Assembly (NCBI RefSeq): GCF_003248505.1
Contig: NZ_QFOA01000005.1
Location: 79,896 to 143,895 of the forward strand
Reading direction: 5' to 3'
Source: Sphingobium sp.
GTDB lineage: Bacteria; Pseudomonadota; Alphaproteobacteria; Sphingomonadales; Sphingomonadaceae
DNA: 64,000 nucleotides
In this document: piece by piece, positions 50,206 to 59,281 of the stretch
Layout: the number at the start of each line of letters is the position of its first letter
Position numbering within the stretch: the stretch's first letter is position 1
Translations under genes and position numbers: made by a program
The notes under the pieces: model-generated
Told to the model about the DNA's origin: nothing
Databases searched by the model: none
Seen by the model: only the letters and a program-made list of their open reading frames with translations

Positions 50206-52353
50206 TCAGAACTGGAAGCGCAGCTCTGCCAGAAACGTGCGCGGCTCACCCGGGAAGTGCCCGCTCTGCGCGGAAAAGCCCGAAGCGGCGTACACCTTGT
50301 CGAAGATATTATCCACGCGCAGCAGCAGTTCGGCGAAACCCAGACCTTTGGTGATCGAAGCATCGAAGATCGTGTAGGGCTTTACCGTCTGACCCGAAAG
50401 GCTGATGCGGCGCGAGACATGCTCGCCACCGAAAGCGAACGCTGTGCCGATCGCCGGGACCTGATAGCGGGTCCAGAAGCCGACCTTGTGCTTGGGGGCG
50501 TTGGCGAAGCGATCGCCCACGGCGTTGGTGATCGCCTGCCCCACTGCGGTTCCGGTAATCTTCGTATCGTTATAGCCATAATTGACCAGCAGCACCCAGT
50601 TCGGGGTGATATCCGTCGTCAGGTCGAATTCGAAGCCCTTGCTCGTCACCTCGCCTATGGGTGCGAGCTGGTCCACGCCGTTGACAGGTTCCCGCGCGGG
50701 GTCGACCTGAAGGATGTTCTTGCGCACGATGCGATAAACGGCGGCATTCGCCTGAAGCCGTCCATCGAACAGCTGCGACTTCACACCGCCTTCCAACTGG
50801 TTACCGGTGACCGGGGAGAACGGACCGCCCGCGTCGCTGTTCTGGTCGGCGGCGGCCTGCGGCTCGAAGCTCTGCGACCAGCTGGCGTAGAGAGACACGT
50901 CGGGACGCGGTTTGAAGATCGCGCCGCCCCGGAACGTCACGTCGCTGTCGGAATATTTGGACCGGCCGGAAATTTTGCCGCCGCTGCTGGTCGTGACGCC
51001 GTCATCGAATTTGTCGTAGCGTGCACCTGCGACCAGCAGCAGCGCGTCGGTCACGCTGATCTGATCCTGGAGATAGACACCCTTGCGCTTGGTTCGGGTA
51101 TCGGTGGTGGTGAAGGGCAGCAGGGCCGCGCGCGCCGCGTCGCCCGCGCCGCTGCCGTAGACCGGATTGCTGAGGCTGAGCGAGGCCACGCCAGCGCGCA
51201 GGATACGCGAATGCAGAACGCTCTTTTCATCGTACCAGTCCGCACCGGTCTGAAACTTGTGTTCCATGCCCAGCACATCGACCCGTGCCGTCAGATTGGC
51301 CATGAACGACAGGCCATCGACGGGACGGATCTGGTCGCGGAACTCGCGGCGGACGAGATCGGGGTTGGAGGGATCGAGTCCGCGCGGTTCATGATATTGC
51401 TGCTTTTCGGTAGCCTTGAAATAGCGCGCACCTGCGTCGAAGGTCACGCGATCGCCGATCGTCGTCGCATAACGCGCCTGATAGGCTTGCGACCGCAAAT
51501 TGAGGAAGTCGGTCTTCTCATTGGCATTCCAGCGGATGCCGGTGAGGAAATTGCCGTTATTGTCGGTCAGCACGCCGCGCAGACGGTTGGCTTGAAGCTC
51601 GTTGTCGTAGATCGTCGCCTGAAGCGTCAGCTTGCCGCCTTCATTGGTCTTGATGGCGATGCCGGCATCGCCGATCCGCGACTTGTTTTGCGTGTTGCGC
51701 CGATAGGGATCCATCGATTCATAGAAACCGCCGAGCCGGTACGTGATCACACCCGCATCGTCGACCGGCCCGGTCGCTTCCGCCGACAAACCGATCCGAT
51801 CGTACGTGCCGCCGGTCAGAACCGCGCGCAGGCCGGTCTTGTCGGAAGGCGCCTTGGAAACATAGTTGATAATGCCACCCGGCGACCCGGGGCCGAAGAA
51901 CAGGCCCGCCGGACCTTTCAGCACTTCCACTCGCTCGATGTTGAACAGCTGCGGCACCGAGAAGCCGATGAACGGGTTGCCGCGCTGCCCGTCGTAAAAA
52001 GACTGGTCCTGCCGAAATCCGCGGAACGTGACGCCTGCATAGCTGAAGAAGCTGACGCCCGAGATATTACGGTAGATGTCGGTCGCATCGCGCGCGCCCT
52101 GATCCGCGAAGAGATCGGAGTTGATTACCTGGATCGCCTGCGGGATGTTCATCGGGTCTTCGGCGGCCTTGCCAACCGTGGTCTGTTCCACGCGGTAGAG
52201 GCGCTGCGCGCGACCGGTCACGATGATCTCGCTGTCGGCGCCCGACGCTTCGGCTGGCGCCCTGTCCTGCGAGAAGGCCTGCATGGAAACGCAGGACACC
52301 GATGCAACCAGCGCTGTTTTGAAAGCCCCCAAAATATACCCCCGTATAACCAT
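50206..52353 (-). CDS. TonB-dependent siderophore receptor
   Basis: Outer-membrane receptor of 715 residues. A signal peptide ends near SMQAFSQD, and the TonB box is EIIVTGRAQ. The plug has MNIPQAIQVINSDLFADQGA, TFRGFRQDQSFYDGQRGNPF and FNIERVEVLKGPAGLFFGPG followed by SPGGIINYVSKAP, which is the hallmark of TonB-siderophore receptors of the FpvA/FhuE group. The barrel ends in RTFLAELRFQF. It lacks an STN domain. I used the ATG at 52353; the TTG at 52371 is unlikely. A Fur-like box lies about 65 bases upstream. It is co-transcribed with a PepSY protein and is downstream of an ABC transporter set. The siderophore is unknown. Confidence 0.93.
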   Translation of the reverse strand: MVIRGYILGAFKTALVASVSCVSMQAFSQDRAPAEASGADSEIIVTGRAQRLYRVEQTTVGKAAEDPMNIPQAIQVINSDLFADQGARDATDIYRNISGVSFFSYAGVTFRGFRQDQSFYDGQRGNPFIGFSVPQLFNIERVEVLKGPAGLFFGPGSPGGIINYVSKAPSDKTGLRAVLTGGTYDRIGLSAEATGPVDDAGVITYRLGGFYESMDPYRRNTQNKSRIGDAGIAIKTNEGGKLTLQATIYDNELQANRLRGVLTDNNGNFLTGIRWNANEKTDFLNLRSQAYQARYATTIGDRVTFDAGARYFKATEKQQYHEPRGLDPSNPDLVRREFRDQIRPVDGLSFMANLTARVDVLGMEHKFQTGADWYDEKSVLHSRILRAGVASLSLSNPVYGSGAGDAARAALLPFTTTDTRTKRKGVYLQDQISVTDALLLVAGARYDKFDDGVTTSSGGKISGRSKYSDSDVTFRGGAIFKPRPDVSLYASWSQSFEPQAAADQNSDAGGPFSPVTGNQLEGGVKSQLFDGRLQANAAVYRIVRKNILQVDPAREPVNGVDQLAPIGEVTSKGFEFDLTTDITPNWVLLVNYGYNDTKITGTAVGQAITNAVGDRFANAPKHKVGFWTRYQVPAIGTAFAFGGEHVSRRISLSGQTVKPYTIFDASITKGLGFAELLLRVDNIFDKVYAASGFSAQSGHFPGEPRTFLAELRFQF

Positions 52354-52416
52354 GATGCGAATCAATCGCAATATGCCGGGATGTCTATCAGGGCGTTTGG
52401 GTGGCGCAAGCGCTAT

Positions 52417-52433
52417 TGCGAGCTATTATCGCA
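52417..52433 (-). promoter_or_regulatory. candidate Fur box before the siderophore receptor
   Basis: TGCGA-GCTATTA-TCGCA is a 5-7-5 inverted repeat. On the minus strand it reads ATGCGATAATAGCTCGCAAT with flanks, close to the GCGA-TAAT pattern seen in many proteobacterial Fur sites. It lies 64 bases upstream of the receptor start. Confidence 0.4.
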
Positions 52434-52545
52434 TTTCCGCCGCTCGCGATTTCGATTTGACCGAGCGCGCACGGTTTGATGGGCAAGGATAATCGGCGAT
52501 GGAGGGAGCGGCCCCGACTTCGCCCGTACCGTCTGCCATCCCGTT

Positions 52546-53796
52546 TCAGCCTTCGAATTTCGGCGCCTTGTCGAAATCGGCCTTTCCAAAGGGCTTGTCG
52601 GTAAACAGATAGCCATAGTAAAAATTGCGAAGCCGCTTGTGGAAGGCGCGGATACGGTCCTGATAAGCGAGTTGGGCCTGCATATCCGTGTCCGCAAGGC
52701 GTGCGAGCACGGACTGGACCCCGACCGAGGGCAACAGCCAGCCGATGGCGTGAGCGGCCGCGTCCCGGGCCTCTATGGCGTTGCGATAGTCCGCGACCTT
52801 CTTCGCGACACTCTCGTCGCCCACCTGATGGAAGGCGAGATACCATTTATAATGGAAGGCGGTCGTCAACGGCGGGCTGCCCCTCCATTCGGGATGATTG
52901 GCGTAGAAAGCCCGCATCGTGTCCTCGCGCGGAATGTCCCACGCGCGATTCACCGCCTCTCGCTGCGCCAGACTTATCTCAACGCCCTGACCGACCGGGA
53001 TCACCCTGTTGATCGCAACATGCGCGATGGTGGGCAGGACCAATGTCAGCATCAGCCATAGCCCCGCCAGCGTCGCGGCATTGGCGACAGAACTCCAGCG
53101 CAGCCGCCCGATCAGCAGCGTGACGCCGATCCAGAAGCCTAGGTAGAGGGCGACCAGACCCAGCACGACAAGCAGTTGAGCGACCGGCACATGCGACAGG
53201 ATTGCGCCGACACACAGCGGGACGCCGAGGGCCAGAAACAGCAGTCCGCCGCGCAAGCCCACGCGCCGAGCCCAAAGATGACGCCCCGATCCCACCAAAG
53301 CGTCGAGCATAGGAAGCCGCCCCGCTTCCCGTTCGCCCGACACCAGATCATGAAACAGCGCGATGACGAATAGCGGGGTCAGATAGACGACGACAAAGGA
53401 GAAATCGAACCGACCGGGCAGGGCGAGTTCCGGATTGAAGGCTTCGCCGTCATAAAGTTGCGCCTCCAGCCCAAGGGCTCGGACCCGCAGGATATAGGGG
53501 GCGACATCGCGCAGACCCAGCGCCGCAAAGGCCAACGGTGCGGGTGTGTCCCAGGTCGCGTGAAAGCTATAATAGGCGGCGCTCCCAGCGTCCTTGTCCC
53601 GGTCGATCCATTCGGCGATCCTGGCGATATCCTGCGCCTGCTCGGGCTGGATACGCGCGATGACCTCACGCTGGCGGCTGATCTCCGCCATCCCCGCCAC
53701 GACGGCGGCACTGGAAAGCGAAGCGACGAGCAGCAGCGCCAACGCCGCCATGCGCGACCGCAGCAACAGACGCAGTTCGTGGGCTATCAGGATCAT
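52546..53796 (-). CDS. ABC transporter permease, DUF3526 type (second)
   Basis: Inner-membrane protein of 416 residues. It has a first membrane segment (LLLRSRMAALALLLVASLSS), a large periplasmic domain of about 100 residues with aromatic-rich SAAYYSFHATWDTPAPLAFA, then a cluster of five membrane segments (FSFVVVYLTPLFVIALFHDL, GLRGGLLFLALGVPLCVG and others) and a C-terminal periplasmic DUF3526 part. The segment DLVSGEREAGRLPMLDALVG is the cytoplasmic coupling region typical of ABC-2 permeases. It overlaps the preceding permease gene by four bases. The two probably form a heterodimer with the ATPase at 55232. Confidence 0.87.
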   Translation of the reverse strand: MILIAHELRLLLRSRMAALALLLVASLSSAAVVAGMAEISRQREVIARIQPEQAQDIARIAEWIDRDKDAGSAAYYSFHATWDTPAPLAFAALGLRDVAPYILRVRALGLEAQLYDGEAFNPELALPGRFDFSFVVVYLTPLFVIALFHDLVSGEREAGRLPMLDALVGSGRHLWARRVGLRGGLLFLALGVPLCVGAILSHVPVAQLLVVLGLVALYLGFWIGVTLLIGRLRWSSVANAATLAGLWLMLTLVLPTIAHVAINRVIPVGQGVEISLAQREAVNRAWDIPREDTMRAFYANHPEWRGSPPLTTAFHYKWYLAFHQVGDESVAKKVADYRNAIEARDAAAHAIGWLLPSVGVQSVLARLADTDMQAQLAYQDRIRAFHKRLRNFYYGYLFTDKPFGKADFDKAPKFEG

Positions 53797-55235
53797 GAAC
53801 GGGCTTTCTGAAGATGGCGTGCGACCGGCACCAGCGCCAGCGCAGCGACGATGAGCCAGCCTAGAAGCAAACCAAGCCCCGGTAGGCTGGCCTTTACCAG
53901 ATCGGCGGCGCCGGGAGGCTCAAAACGGAAGGGCGGGATTTCGTGCCAATGCCCGGCAGAGATGCGCTTGCGCCGGTCAGCGCCCGCATCGCTCGCGGTG
54001 TCGTTGGCGTAGCTAACGGCATCGGCCTGAAGCCGGTTCAAACGTTGCACCATATTGTACCGATAGGTTTCAGCCTGCGTGAGGAAACGACGATGCCCTT
54101 CGAGATCGGTGCCAGCCGCCGCCATGGACAATTGCCGCAGCGAAATGGCCGGGCTGACGATGCCAAAGCTGTCGTTCAGCCCGCTCTGCGACCGCTGGAC
54201 GGCGAAGCTGCGGCGCGCATAGTCGTCGAACAGCCGGGACGTGAGCTTCTCGCCCTCCAGCGCCAACAGCCCCTTATAATTGACCGGTAGATCCTCGACC
54301 CGGGTCACACCGTAATGGCGCAGCGTTTTTTCCTTGAACGCGGTGAAAAAGGGATCGTCCGGGTTATGACTGTCGCCCAGCTTATGCAGGTCATGCGCGA
54401 TGGCGATATCGGTTTCCAGGCGTGTGGGTAACACATATGCCTGCGACGCGACGTCTGGCGCGATGCGTGGCACAAGGATCACCAGGACAGCCCAAATCGC
54501 CAGCAGGGCAAGCAGAGCGTCGCGTCCGCGCTTGCAAAGCGCAGAGACGAGGATGGTGATGATCGCCCACAACGTCAGATAGGCGGCATAGCCGAGCGCG
54601 ATGACCAGCATGGGTCCAGCCAGTGCACCGGGTTGTCCGGCGATCAGCAGGAAAGCGATCATTGCGGGCAGCCCGACCAGCGCCGCAACCAGGGCCAGAG
54701 CGAGCAGCTTTCCCAGGATCGTCGCGCGCGCGGATACGCCTTGCGCCAGCATTTGGCGCAATGTGCCGCGCTCGCGTTCGCGGGCCACCGCGCCATAGCC
54801 CAGGAAGATCAGCAGCAAGGGCGCGATGACCTGCAATACGAAAGCGGGCGTCAACTGACCGAAGCGGACCAGCAGCGAGGATTGGCGGACATCGCCGAAA
54901 TTGGCGCTGTTCTGGCGATGGCCTTCCAGGAACATGCTGTTGCCGGTGAAGGCGTCCACGCCCGGATCGAAAGCGGCGAGCGGACCCAGCTGACGAAAGA
55001 TGAAGTTGCCATAATGGACCATCCGGTGCGGGTGGCGATCGGGCTGGGCTTCGAACGCTTCGCTGGCCTGCGCCTGAAAGCGAGCGCGGGTTTCGGCGAT
55101 GGATCGCTGATGCGACCAGCTTATAAGCGCTGCCGAAAATGTCAGCAGAACGAGCAATGCAAAGGCGATGACAGCGACCCTGTTGCGCCGCATCAGGCGC
55201 AATTCGTCCCGCGCGATCAGGCTGACGGGGCTCAT
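53793..55235 (-). CDS. ABC transporter permease, DUF3526 type (first)
   Basis: Inner-membrane protein of 480 residues built like its neighbour: one membrane segment near the N-terminus (VAVIAFALLVLLTFSAALIS), a periplasmic domain of about 120 residues, the coupling element GYGAVARERERGTLRQMLAQ, a block of membrane helices, a second periplasmic domain with YRYNMVQRLNRLQADAVSYA, and a C-terminal helix. It starts inside the stop of the ATPase gene (4-base overlap) and ends inside the next permease gene. The family is common next to TonB-receptor genes in sphingomonads and xanthomonads. Direction of transport and substrate are not known; export is assumed because no binding protein is present. 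Confidence 0.87.
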   Translation of the reverse strand: MSPVSLIARDELRLMRRNRVAVIAFALLVLLTFSAALISWSHQRSIAETRARFQAQASEAFEAQPDRHPHRMVHYGNFIFRQLGPLAAFDPGVDAFTGNSMFLEGHRQNSANFGDVRQSSLLVRFGQLTPAFVLQVIAPLLLIFLGYGAVARERERGTLRQMLAQGVSARATILGKLLALALVAALVGLPAMIAFLLIAGQPGALAGPMLVIALGYAAYLTLWAIITILVSALCKRGRDALLALLAIWAVLVILVPRIAPDVASQAYVLPTRLETDIAIAHDLHKLGDSHNPDDPFFTAFKEKTLRHYGVTRVEDLPVNYKGLLALEGEKLTSRLFDDYARRSFAVQRSQSGLNDSFGIVSPAISLRQLSMAAAGTDLEGHRRFLTQAETYRYNMVQRLNRLQADAVSYANDTASDAGADRRKRISAGHWHEIPPFRFEPPGAADLVKASLPGLGLLLGWLIVAALALVPVARHLQKARS

Positions 55236-55969
55236 GCGGCGATAACTTCGCGTGCGAATTTCCGGTGCAGCTCACGCACGTCGAACCGCTCATCGCCTTG
55301 CGCCGATGCTTCATCGACGATGCGACCGGCCTCCAGGAAGCCGATGCGGTCGGCAATGTCGGCTGCCGACAACAGGTCATGCGTCACCATCAGCACTGCG
55401 GCGCCTTTGCGGGCGACATCGTGGACCAGCCTGTTGAAATCGGCGGTGGCACGGGGATCGAGGCCGGAAGATGGTTCGTCTAGCAGCAGCACCGGCACTT
55501 CGCGCAGCAGGGCAATGGCGATCGCCACCTTCTGCCGCATCCCCTTGGAAAAGCCGCCGAGCCGCTTGTCCCAGGCGGCATTCTGCAATCCGGTTGCATC
55601 GAATGCGCCGTCGATGGCGTCCCGAGAGGGATAACGGCCAGCCAAAGCCAGGAGATAGGCGGCATTTTCTCGAGCGGTCAGATGGTCGTAGAGGGCCACA
55701 TTCTCGGGAACATAGGCGATCTGCTCGCGCGCCTTGTCTGGCGCCGCCGCCGGATCATGCCCAGCGATCAGGACGGTTCCGCTGTCTGGTCTGGCAAAAC
55801 CCAGCAATGTAGACATGGTCGTGGACTTGCCAGCGCCATTGCCGCCCAGAAGCGCGTAGATTTCACCGGCGTCGACTTTCAGACTGAGGCCGCGCAACAC
55901 ATGATGGCGACCGTAGGACAGGTTGACGTCGGACAATAGGATGCGCTGGCCGATGGCGGTCAGGGACAT
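55232..55969 (-). CDS. ABC transporter ATP-binding protein for the DUF3526 permeases
   Basis: ATPase of 245 residues from the ATG at 55969, which follows AAGGAG; an outer frame start at 56026 has no ribosome site. Motifs: Walker A GGNGAGKSTT, Q loop AYVPENVALYDHLTARENA, signature GFSKGMRQKVAIA, Walker B VLLLDEPSSGLDPRA and the switch His VTHDLLSA. This is the drug/Na+-type subfamily that pairs with ABC-2 permeases. It is the first gene of a tight three-gene operon (4-base overlaps), with the siderophore receptor and PepSY genes following about 170 bases later on the same strand. A link to siderophore handling or copper/heme export is possible. Confidence 0.9.
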   Translation of the reverse strand: MSLTAIGQRILLSDVNLSYGRHHVLRGLSLKVDAGEIYALLGGNGAGKSTTMSTLLGFARPDSGTVLIAGHDPAAAPDKAREQIAYVPENVALYDHLTARENAAYLLALAGRYPSRDAIDGAFDATGLQNAAWDKRLGGFSKGMRQKVAIAIALLREVPVLLLDEPSSGLDPRATADFNRLVHDVARKGAAVLMVTHDLLSAADIADRIGFLEAGRIVDEASAQGDERFDVRELHRKFAREVIAA

Positions 55970-56127
55970 GAATGATGCTCCTTGGCTGTTGCGCCCGAGC
56001 ATTTCGCCTATGCCGCAATCTGTCAATGGAACGTTATAACATTTTCAATTATAGTTCCCTACAACGTTGCTATTCATTCATCGCCATATCGTCGTTCGAC
56101 AGCATCGCTGGAGCCTGCGGAGGCCGG

Positions 56128-56760
56128 TCAGTTGAGATGCTGCAGCGCGTCTGCGATGCGAACCAACTGCGGTAGCGATTTTGCACCCATTTTCAGCATG
56201 ACCTGACGACGTCGCACCTTGACGGTGATTTCGCTCACCCCGAGCGTACCGGCAATCTGCTTGTTGAGTAGCCCCTCCACCACTAGCTGCATCACTGCTT
56301 TTTCGCCTTCGTTCAGGTCGCCAAAGCGTCGTGCCAGATCCGCGCCATAGGCAGCCTGGGTCCGCCGCGCTCGATCCCGTTCGATCCCGCGATGGATCGC
56401 GTCCAGAAAGTCCTGATCGTTGAACGGTTTGGTGAGAAATTCTATGGCGCCGGCCTTCATCGCACGAACCGACATGGCGATATCGCCGTGCCCGGTAATG
56501 AAAATGACCGGCAATGCTATACCGCAAGAAGCCATATGCTCCTGAAATTCCAGCCCGCTTTGTCCCGGCATCCTGATATCGAGGACCAGGCAACCGGGCG
56601 CATCCGGCAAGGCACTGTCCAGAAAGTCTCGCGTCGAGCCGAACAGACGCACGCCGATCCCCATCGACGCGAGCAAATCCTCCAGCGCCGCGCGGACCGA
56701 AGCGTCGTCGTCGATCACATGCACGATGGCGGCTGCATGTTTGAACGGGGCCTGCTCCAT
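56128..56760 (-). CDS. FixJ/NarL-type response regulator
   Basis: 210-residue regulator. The receiver domain has HVIDDDASVRAALEDLL, phosphoacceptor Asp61 in LVLDIRMPGQSGLE, and Lys111 in EFLTKPFNDQDFLDA, which is the FixJ/TodT/StyR pattern. The C-terminal LuxR-type helix-turn-helix reads LNEGEKAVMQLVVEGLLNKQ then GTLGVSEITVKVRRRQVMLK. I used the ATG at 56760, behind GGGGAGC, which overlaps the kinase stop (TGATG). The pair diverges from a heavy-metal-type RND operon, its likely target. FixJ-type regulators often respond to aromatic solvents or redox, so the pump need not be a metal pump. Confidence 0.9.
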   Translation of the reverse strand: MEQAPFKHAAAIVHVIDDDASVRAALEDLLASMGIGVRLFGSTRDFLDSALPDAPGCLVLDIRMPGQSGLEFQEHMASCGIALPVIFITGHGDIAMSVRAMKAGAIEFLTKPFNDQDFLDAIHRGIERDRARRTQAAYGADLARRFGDLNEGEKAVMQLVVEGLLNKQIAGTLGVSEITVKVRRRQVMLKMGAKSLPQLVRIADALQHLN

Positions 56761-57905
56761 CAGACGCTCCCCGAGCAGCGATGAGCCGGGAGCCGGACGT
56801 GGAAGCAGACGCCCTGCGGCTTTAACCGTTCTACCCATATCGTGCCCCGATGCGCTTCGACGATCGACCGGCTGAGCGTCAGCCCGATCCCGGTGCCATC
56901 CTGCTTGGTCGTCCAGAAAGCGTCGAAAAGGCGAGGGAGATGCTCTGTCCTGATACCTGGCCCCGTATCGCTCACTTCAATCTCCATGTTTCCGCCCACG
57001 TCCGGGGCGACGGAAATCGAAAGGCTGCGTTCGTGTCTGGGAATGGCGACCATGGCCTCTATCGCGTTGAGGACCAAGTTGCAGATCACCTGCTGCAACT
57101 GAACCTTGTCACCCCAGATCAGAGGTAATTCCTGTGCAAATATCATGTGGAGCGTGACGCCGTTCCTGTCGATTTCGCCTCGCGACAGGGCTATGGCCTC
57201 CCCCACGAATTCCTCCGCCCCCAGGGCCTGCCGGTCGAGGGCTGTGCCCTTTACATGGTCGCGCACCCGGCCGATGATCGTGCTGGCGCGATTGGCGTCT
57301 TCCACCACGCGCCCGATCGCCCGCTGCGCCCGATCGACGTTCGGCGGCGACCGGGTCAGCCAGCGCAGTGCGGCGTCGCCGCTCGTCGCGATGGCGGCCA
57401 GCGGCTGATTGACTTCATGCGCGATGGAAGCTGCCAACTCGCCCAGGCTATTGACCCGGGCAAGCCGGATGAGCTGCGCCCGCGCGCCATGGGCCGCAGC
57501 CTCCGCAGCGACGACCTTGAGAGCGAGATAGGCCGTGATAGCGATGGTCGAAACGCTGATGGCGAGATTCACGCCCCCGGCTTCATGCGCCCCCGACCTG
57601 TTCAAACCAAAGCTGATCAAAGAGAGCAGGATGCACCCGGTCGCGATCCGGACAATGGTGCGTCGCCGAAACTGGCCGACCGCCAGAAGGATAACGACGA
57701 TATAGAAGACGGCGGTCGCGATCTCCCGGTCGGTCAGCGTGTCGAACACGAATATCACAGACATCAGCAAGCCGATGACCAAAACTCTGGCGGCGGGGGA
57801 CGTCAGACGCCGATACAGGGACGGCGATCCATCCCGCCCATCCGCAGAGCGTGCTTCGATCATGCCCGTCTCCGCCTGCCGTGACCTGTCATCCAGCCCT
57901 ATCAT
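56760..57905 (-). CDS. membrane sensor histidine kinase, FixL/DctB-like core
   Basis: Sensor kinase of 381 residues. The N-terminal third has three or four membrane segments (VLVIGLLMSVIFVFDTLTD, ATAVFYIVVILLAVGQF, RIATGCILLSLISFGL, LAISVSTIAITAYLALKVV) with very short loops, so there is no large periplasmic sensor. The phosphorylated residue is His163 in SLGELAASIAHEVNQPLAAI, followed by an ATPase domain with VICNLVLNAIEAM, DTGPGI and GTGIGLTLSRSIVEAH. It probably senses something in or near the membrane. The gene is coupled to the FixJ-type regulator and starts the unit; an inner ATG at 57863 is possible. Confidence 0.9.
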   Translation of the reverse strand: MIGLDDRSRQAETGMIEARSADGRDGSPSLYRRLTSPAARVLVIGLLMSVIFVFDTLTDREIATAVFYIVVILLAVGQFRRRTIVRIATGCILLSLISFGLNRSGAHEAGGVNLAISVSTIAITAYLALKVVAAEAAAHGARAQLIRLARVNSLGELAASIAHEVNQPLAAIATSGDAALRWLTRSPPNVDRAQRAIGRVVEDANRASTIIGRVRDHVKGTALDRQALGAEEFVGEAIALSRGEIDRNGVTLHMIFAQELPLIWGDKVQLQQVICNLVLNAIEAMVAIPRHERSLSISVAPDVGGNMEIEVSDTGPGIRTEHLPRLFDAFWTTKQDGTGIGLTLSRSIVEAHRGTIWVERLKPQGVCFHVRLPAHRCSGSV

Positions 57906-57954
57906 AGCCGCTTTGGCGCCACGGCAAAATCCGTAAACGGCAAGCCTGTTACGT

Positions 57955-57968
57955 TATACTTTCGTATA
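57955..57968. promoter_or_regulatory. palindrome between the FixJ-type system and the RND operon
   Basis: TATAC-TTTC-GTATA is a perfect 5-4-5 palindrome 50 bases from the kinase start and about 140 bases before the adaptor start. It is a candidate site for the FixJ-type regulator. Confidence 0.35.
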
Positions 57969-58034
57969 TCGCGCCTATCCCGATGGAGTCTCGCCCGACC
58001 GCCGCACCCATTGTATCAGCCCGCAGCTAGCCAG

Positions 58035-58057
58035 CCGGACATTCAAAAGAATGCCGG
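58035..58057 (+). promoter_or_regulatory. stem-loop in the 5' leader of the RND operon
   Basis: CCGGACATTC (58035-58044), loop AAAA, GAATGCCGG (58049-58057): nine paired bases with one bulged A. It ends about 50 bases before the adaptor start codon and has no T run, so attenuation is not obvious. Confidence 0.35.
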
Positions 58058-58108
58058 TAACGGGAGATATTCGCTGGTGCGCTGACGGTGATGACCGGGG
58101 GAACCAGA

Positions 58109-59281
58109 ATGCCTATCGACCGGAACCAGAGCATTCGCGAATGCCATGAGGCGGCGTCGGGCATCGCACTGCGGATCGTGCCGTCCGTCCGCCTGGTGGC
58201 GATCGTGGCGGTTGCAGCCCTTGCGGGATGCGGTTCCAAAACATCGACATCCGCTCCGCCACCCGCGCCCTTCACCATGGAGGGCAATAGGGTGGTGATT
58301 CCAGCGAGCTCTCCACTCCGCAAAAAGATCGCGATAGCGCCCGTCACCGATGCCAGCGTCACACAGGGCGTCGAGGCTCCCGCGGCGGTCGAAGCAGACC
58401 CCGCCCGCCAGTATCGCATTTTGACGCCTCTCACAGGTCGGATCACGGCCTTGGGCGTCCATGTCGGGGATCGTGTCCGCGCGGGGCAGGTGCTGGCGAC
58501 GGTGGCTGCGCCCGACCTGTCGTCCGCGCAGGCCGACGATGCACGCGCGCGTGCGCAATTGCGGGTTTCCGCCACCGCCCGCGACCGCGCTATCGCGCTC
58601 AAAAGCATCGGCGGCGGCGCGGACAAGGACGTGCAGCAGGCACAGGCTGATTTCGCCGCTGCGCAGGCCGAAGCGGCCCGGGCCGCCGACCGCCTTCGCC
58701 AGCTAGGCGCGTCCGCGCGGATGCGGGGCGGCGGGCTGGCGCTGACGGCGCCAGCCGCGGGGATCGTGACCGACCTTGCTGCCGCGCCCGGGGCTTTCTG
58801 GACCGACACCGCTGCACCGTTGATGACCGTAGCCGACATCAGCACGGTGTGGGTCACCGCAAACGTCACCGAAAGCAACCTTGCCTCCATCCGTGCCGGG
58901 CAACCGGCCACGATAAGCCTTACGGCCTATCCGGGCGAAACCGTCACGGGCCGCGTACAATCCGTCTCGCCCCTGCTCGATCCCGACACCCGCCGTGCCA
59001 AGGTGCGGATCGCCATCTCCAATGCGAACGGGAAGCTCAAGCCCGGCATGTTCGGGTCCGTCAGTTTCATCGCGCCGTCAGGCCGGATGACCGTCGTTCC
59101 GACCACCGCGCTCCTGCTCAAGGATGACGCCACGACCGTCTACGCGGAGGTCCGCCCCTGGACGTTCGAGCGCCATGTCGTCGAAACCGGAACGGAAATG
59201 GGGGGGCGAACCGTCATCACGAAGGGAATTGCCGTCGGACAGCGCGTCATCGCCAAGGGCGGCGTTCTGCTCGATGATTGA
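58109..59281 (+). CDS. RND efflux periplasmic adaptor, CusB/CzcB type
   Basis: Membrane fusion lipoprotein of 390 residues. The export signal ends in the lipobox ALAGCG. Then come the barrel-sandwich half RILTPLTGRITALGVHVGDR, a helical hairpin (about 150-215) rich in alanine and arginine with ADKDVQQAQADFAAAQAEAA, the second half LALTAPAAGIVTDLAAAPGA, and beta-barrel strands with VWVTANVTESNLASIRAGQP. The C-terminal GVLLDD end is usual for CzcB-like proteins. The ATG at 58109 follows GGGGGAA; a GTG at 58088 is an alternative. No N-terminal metal-binding Met/His cluster is present. It overlaps the pump gene by eight bases. Confidence 0.91.
   Translation: MPIDRNQSIRECHEAASGIALRIVPSVRLVAIVAVAALAGCGSKTSTSAPPPAPFTMEGNRVVIPASSPLRKKIAIAPVTDASVTQGVEAPAAVEADPARQYRILTPLTGRITALGVHVGDRVRAGQVLATVAAPDLSSAQADDARARAQLRVSATARDRAIALKSIGGGADKDVQQAQADFAAAQAEAARAADRLRQLGASARMRGGGLALTAPAAGIVTDLAAAPGAFWTDTAAPLMTVADISTVWVTANVTESNLASIRAGQPATISLTAYPGETVTGRVQSVSPLLDPDTRRAKVRIAISNANGKLKPGMFGSVSFIAPSGRMTVVPTTALLLKDDATTVYAEVRPWTFERHVVETGTEMGGRTVITKGIAVGQRVIAKGGVLLDD

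Noticed and set aside
50191..52479. 762-codon plus-strand frame opposite the siderophore receptor
   Set aside because: Exact shadow of the receptor gene; no fold or motif recognised.
59124..59273. A 50-residue N-terminal extension of the RND pump
   Set aside because: It is inside the adaptor gene and is Arg/Ser/Pro-rich. The ATG at 59274 gives the standard CzcA start.
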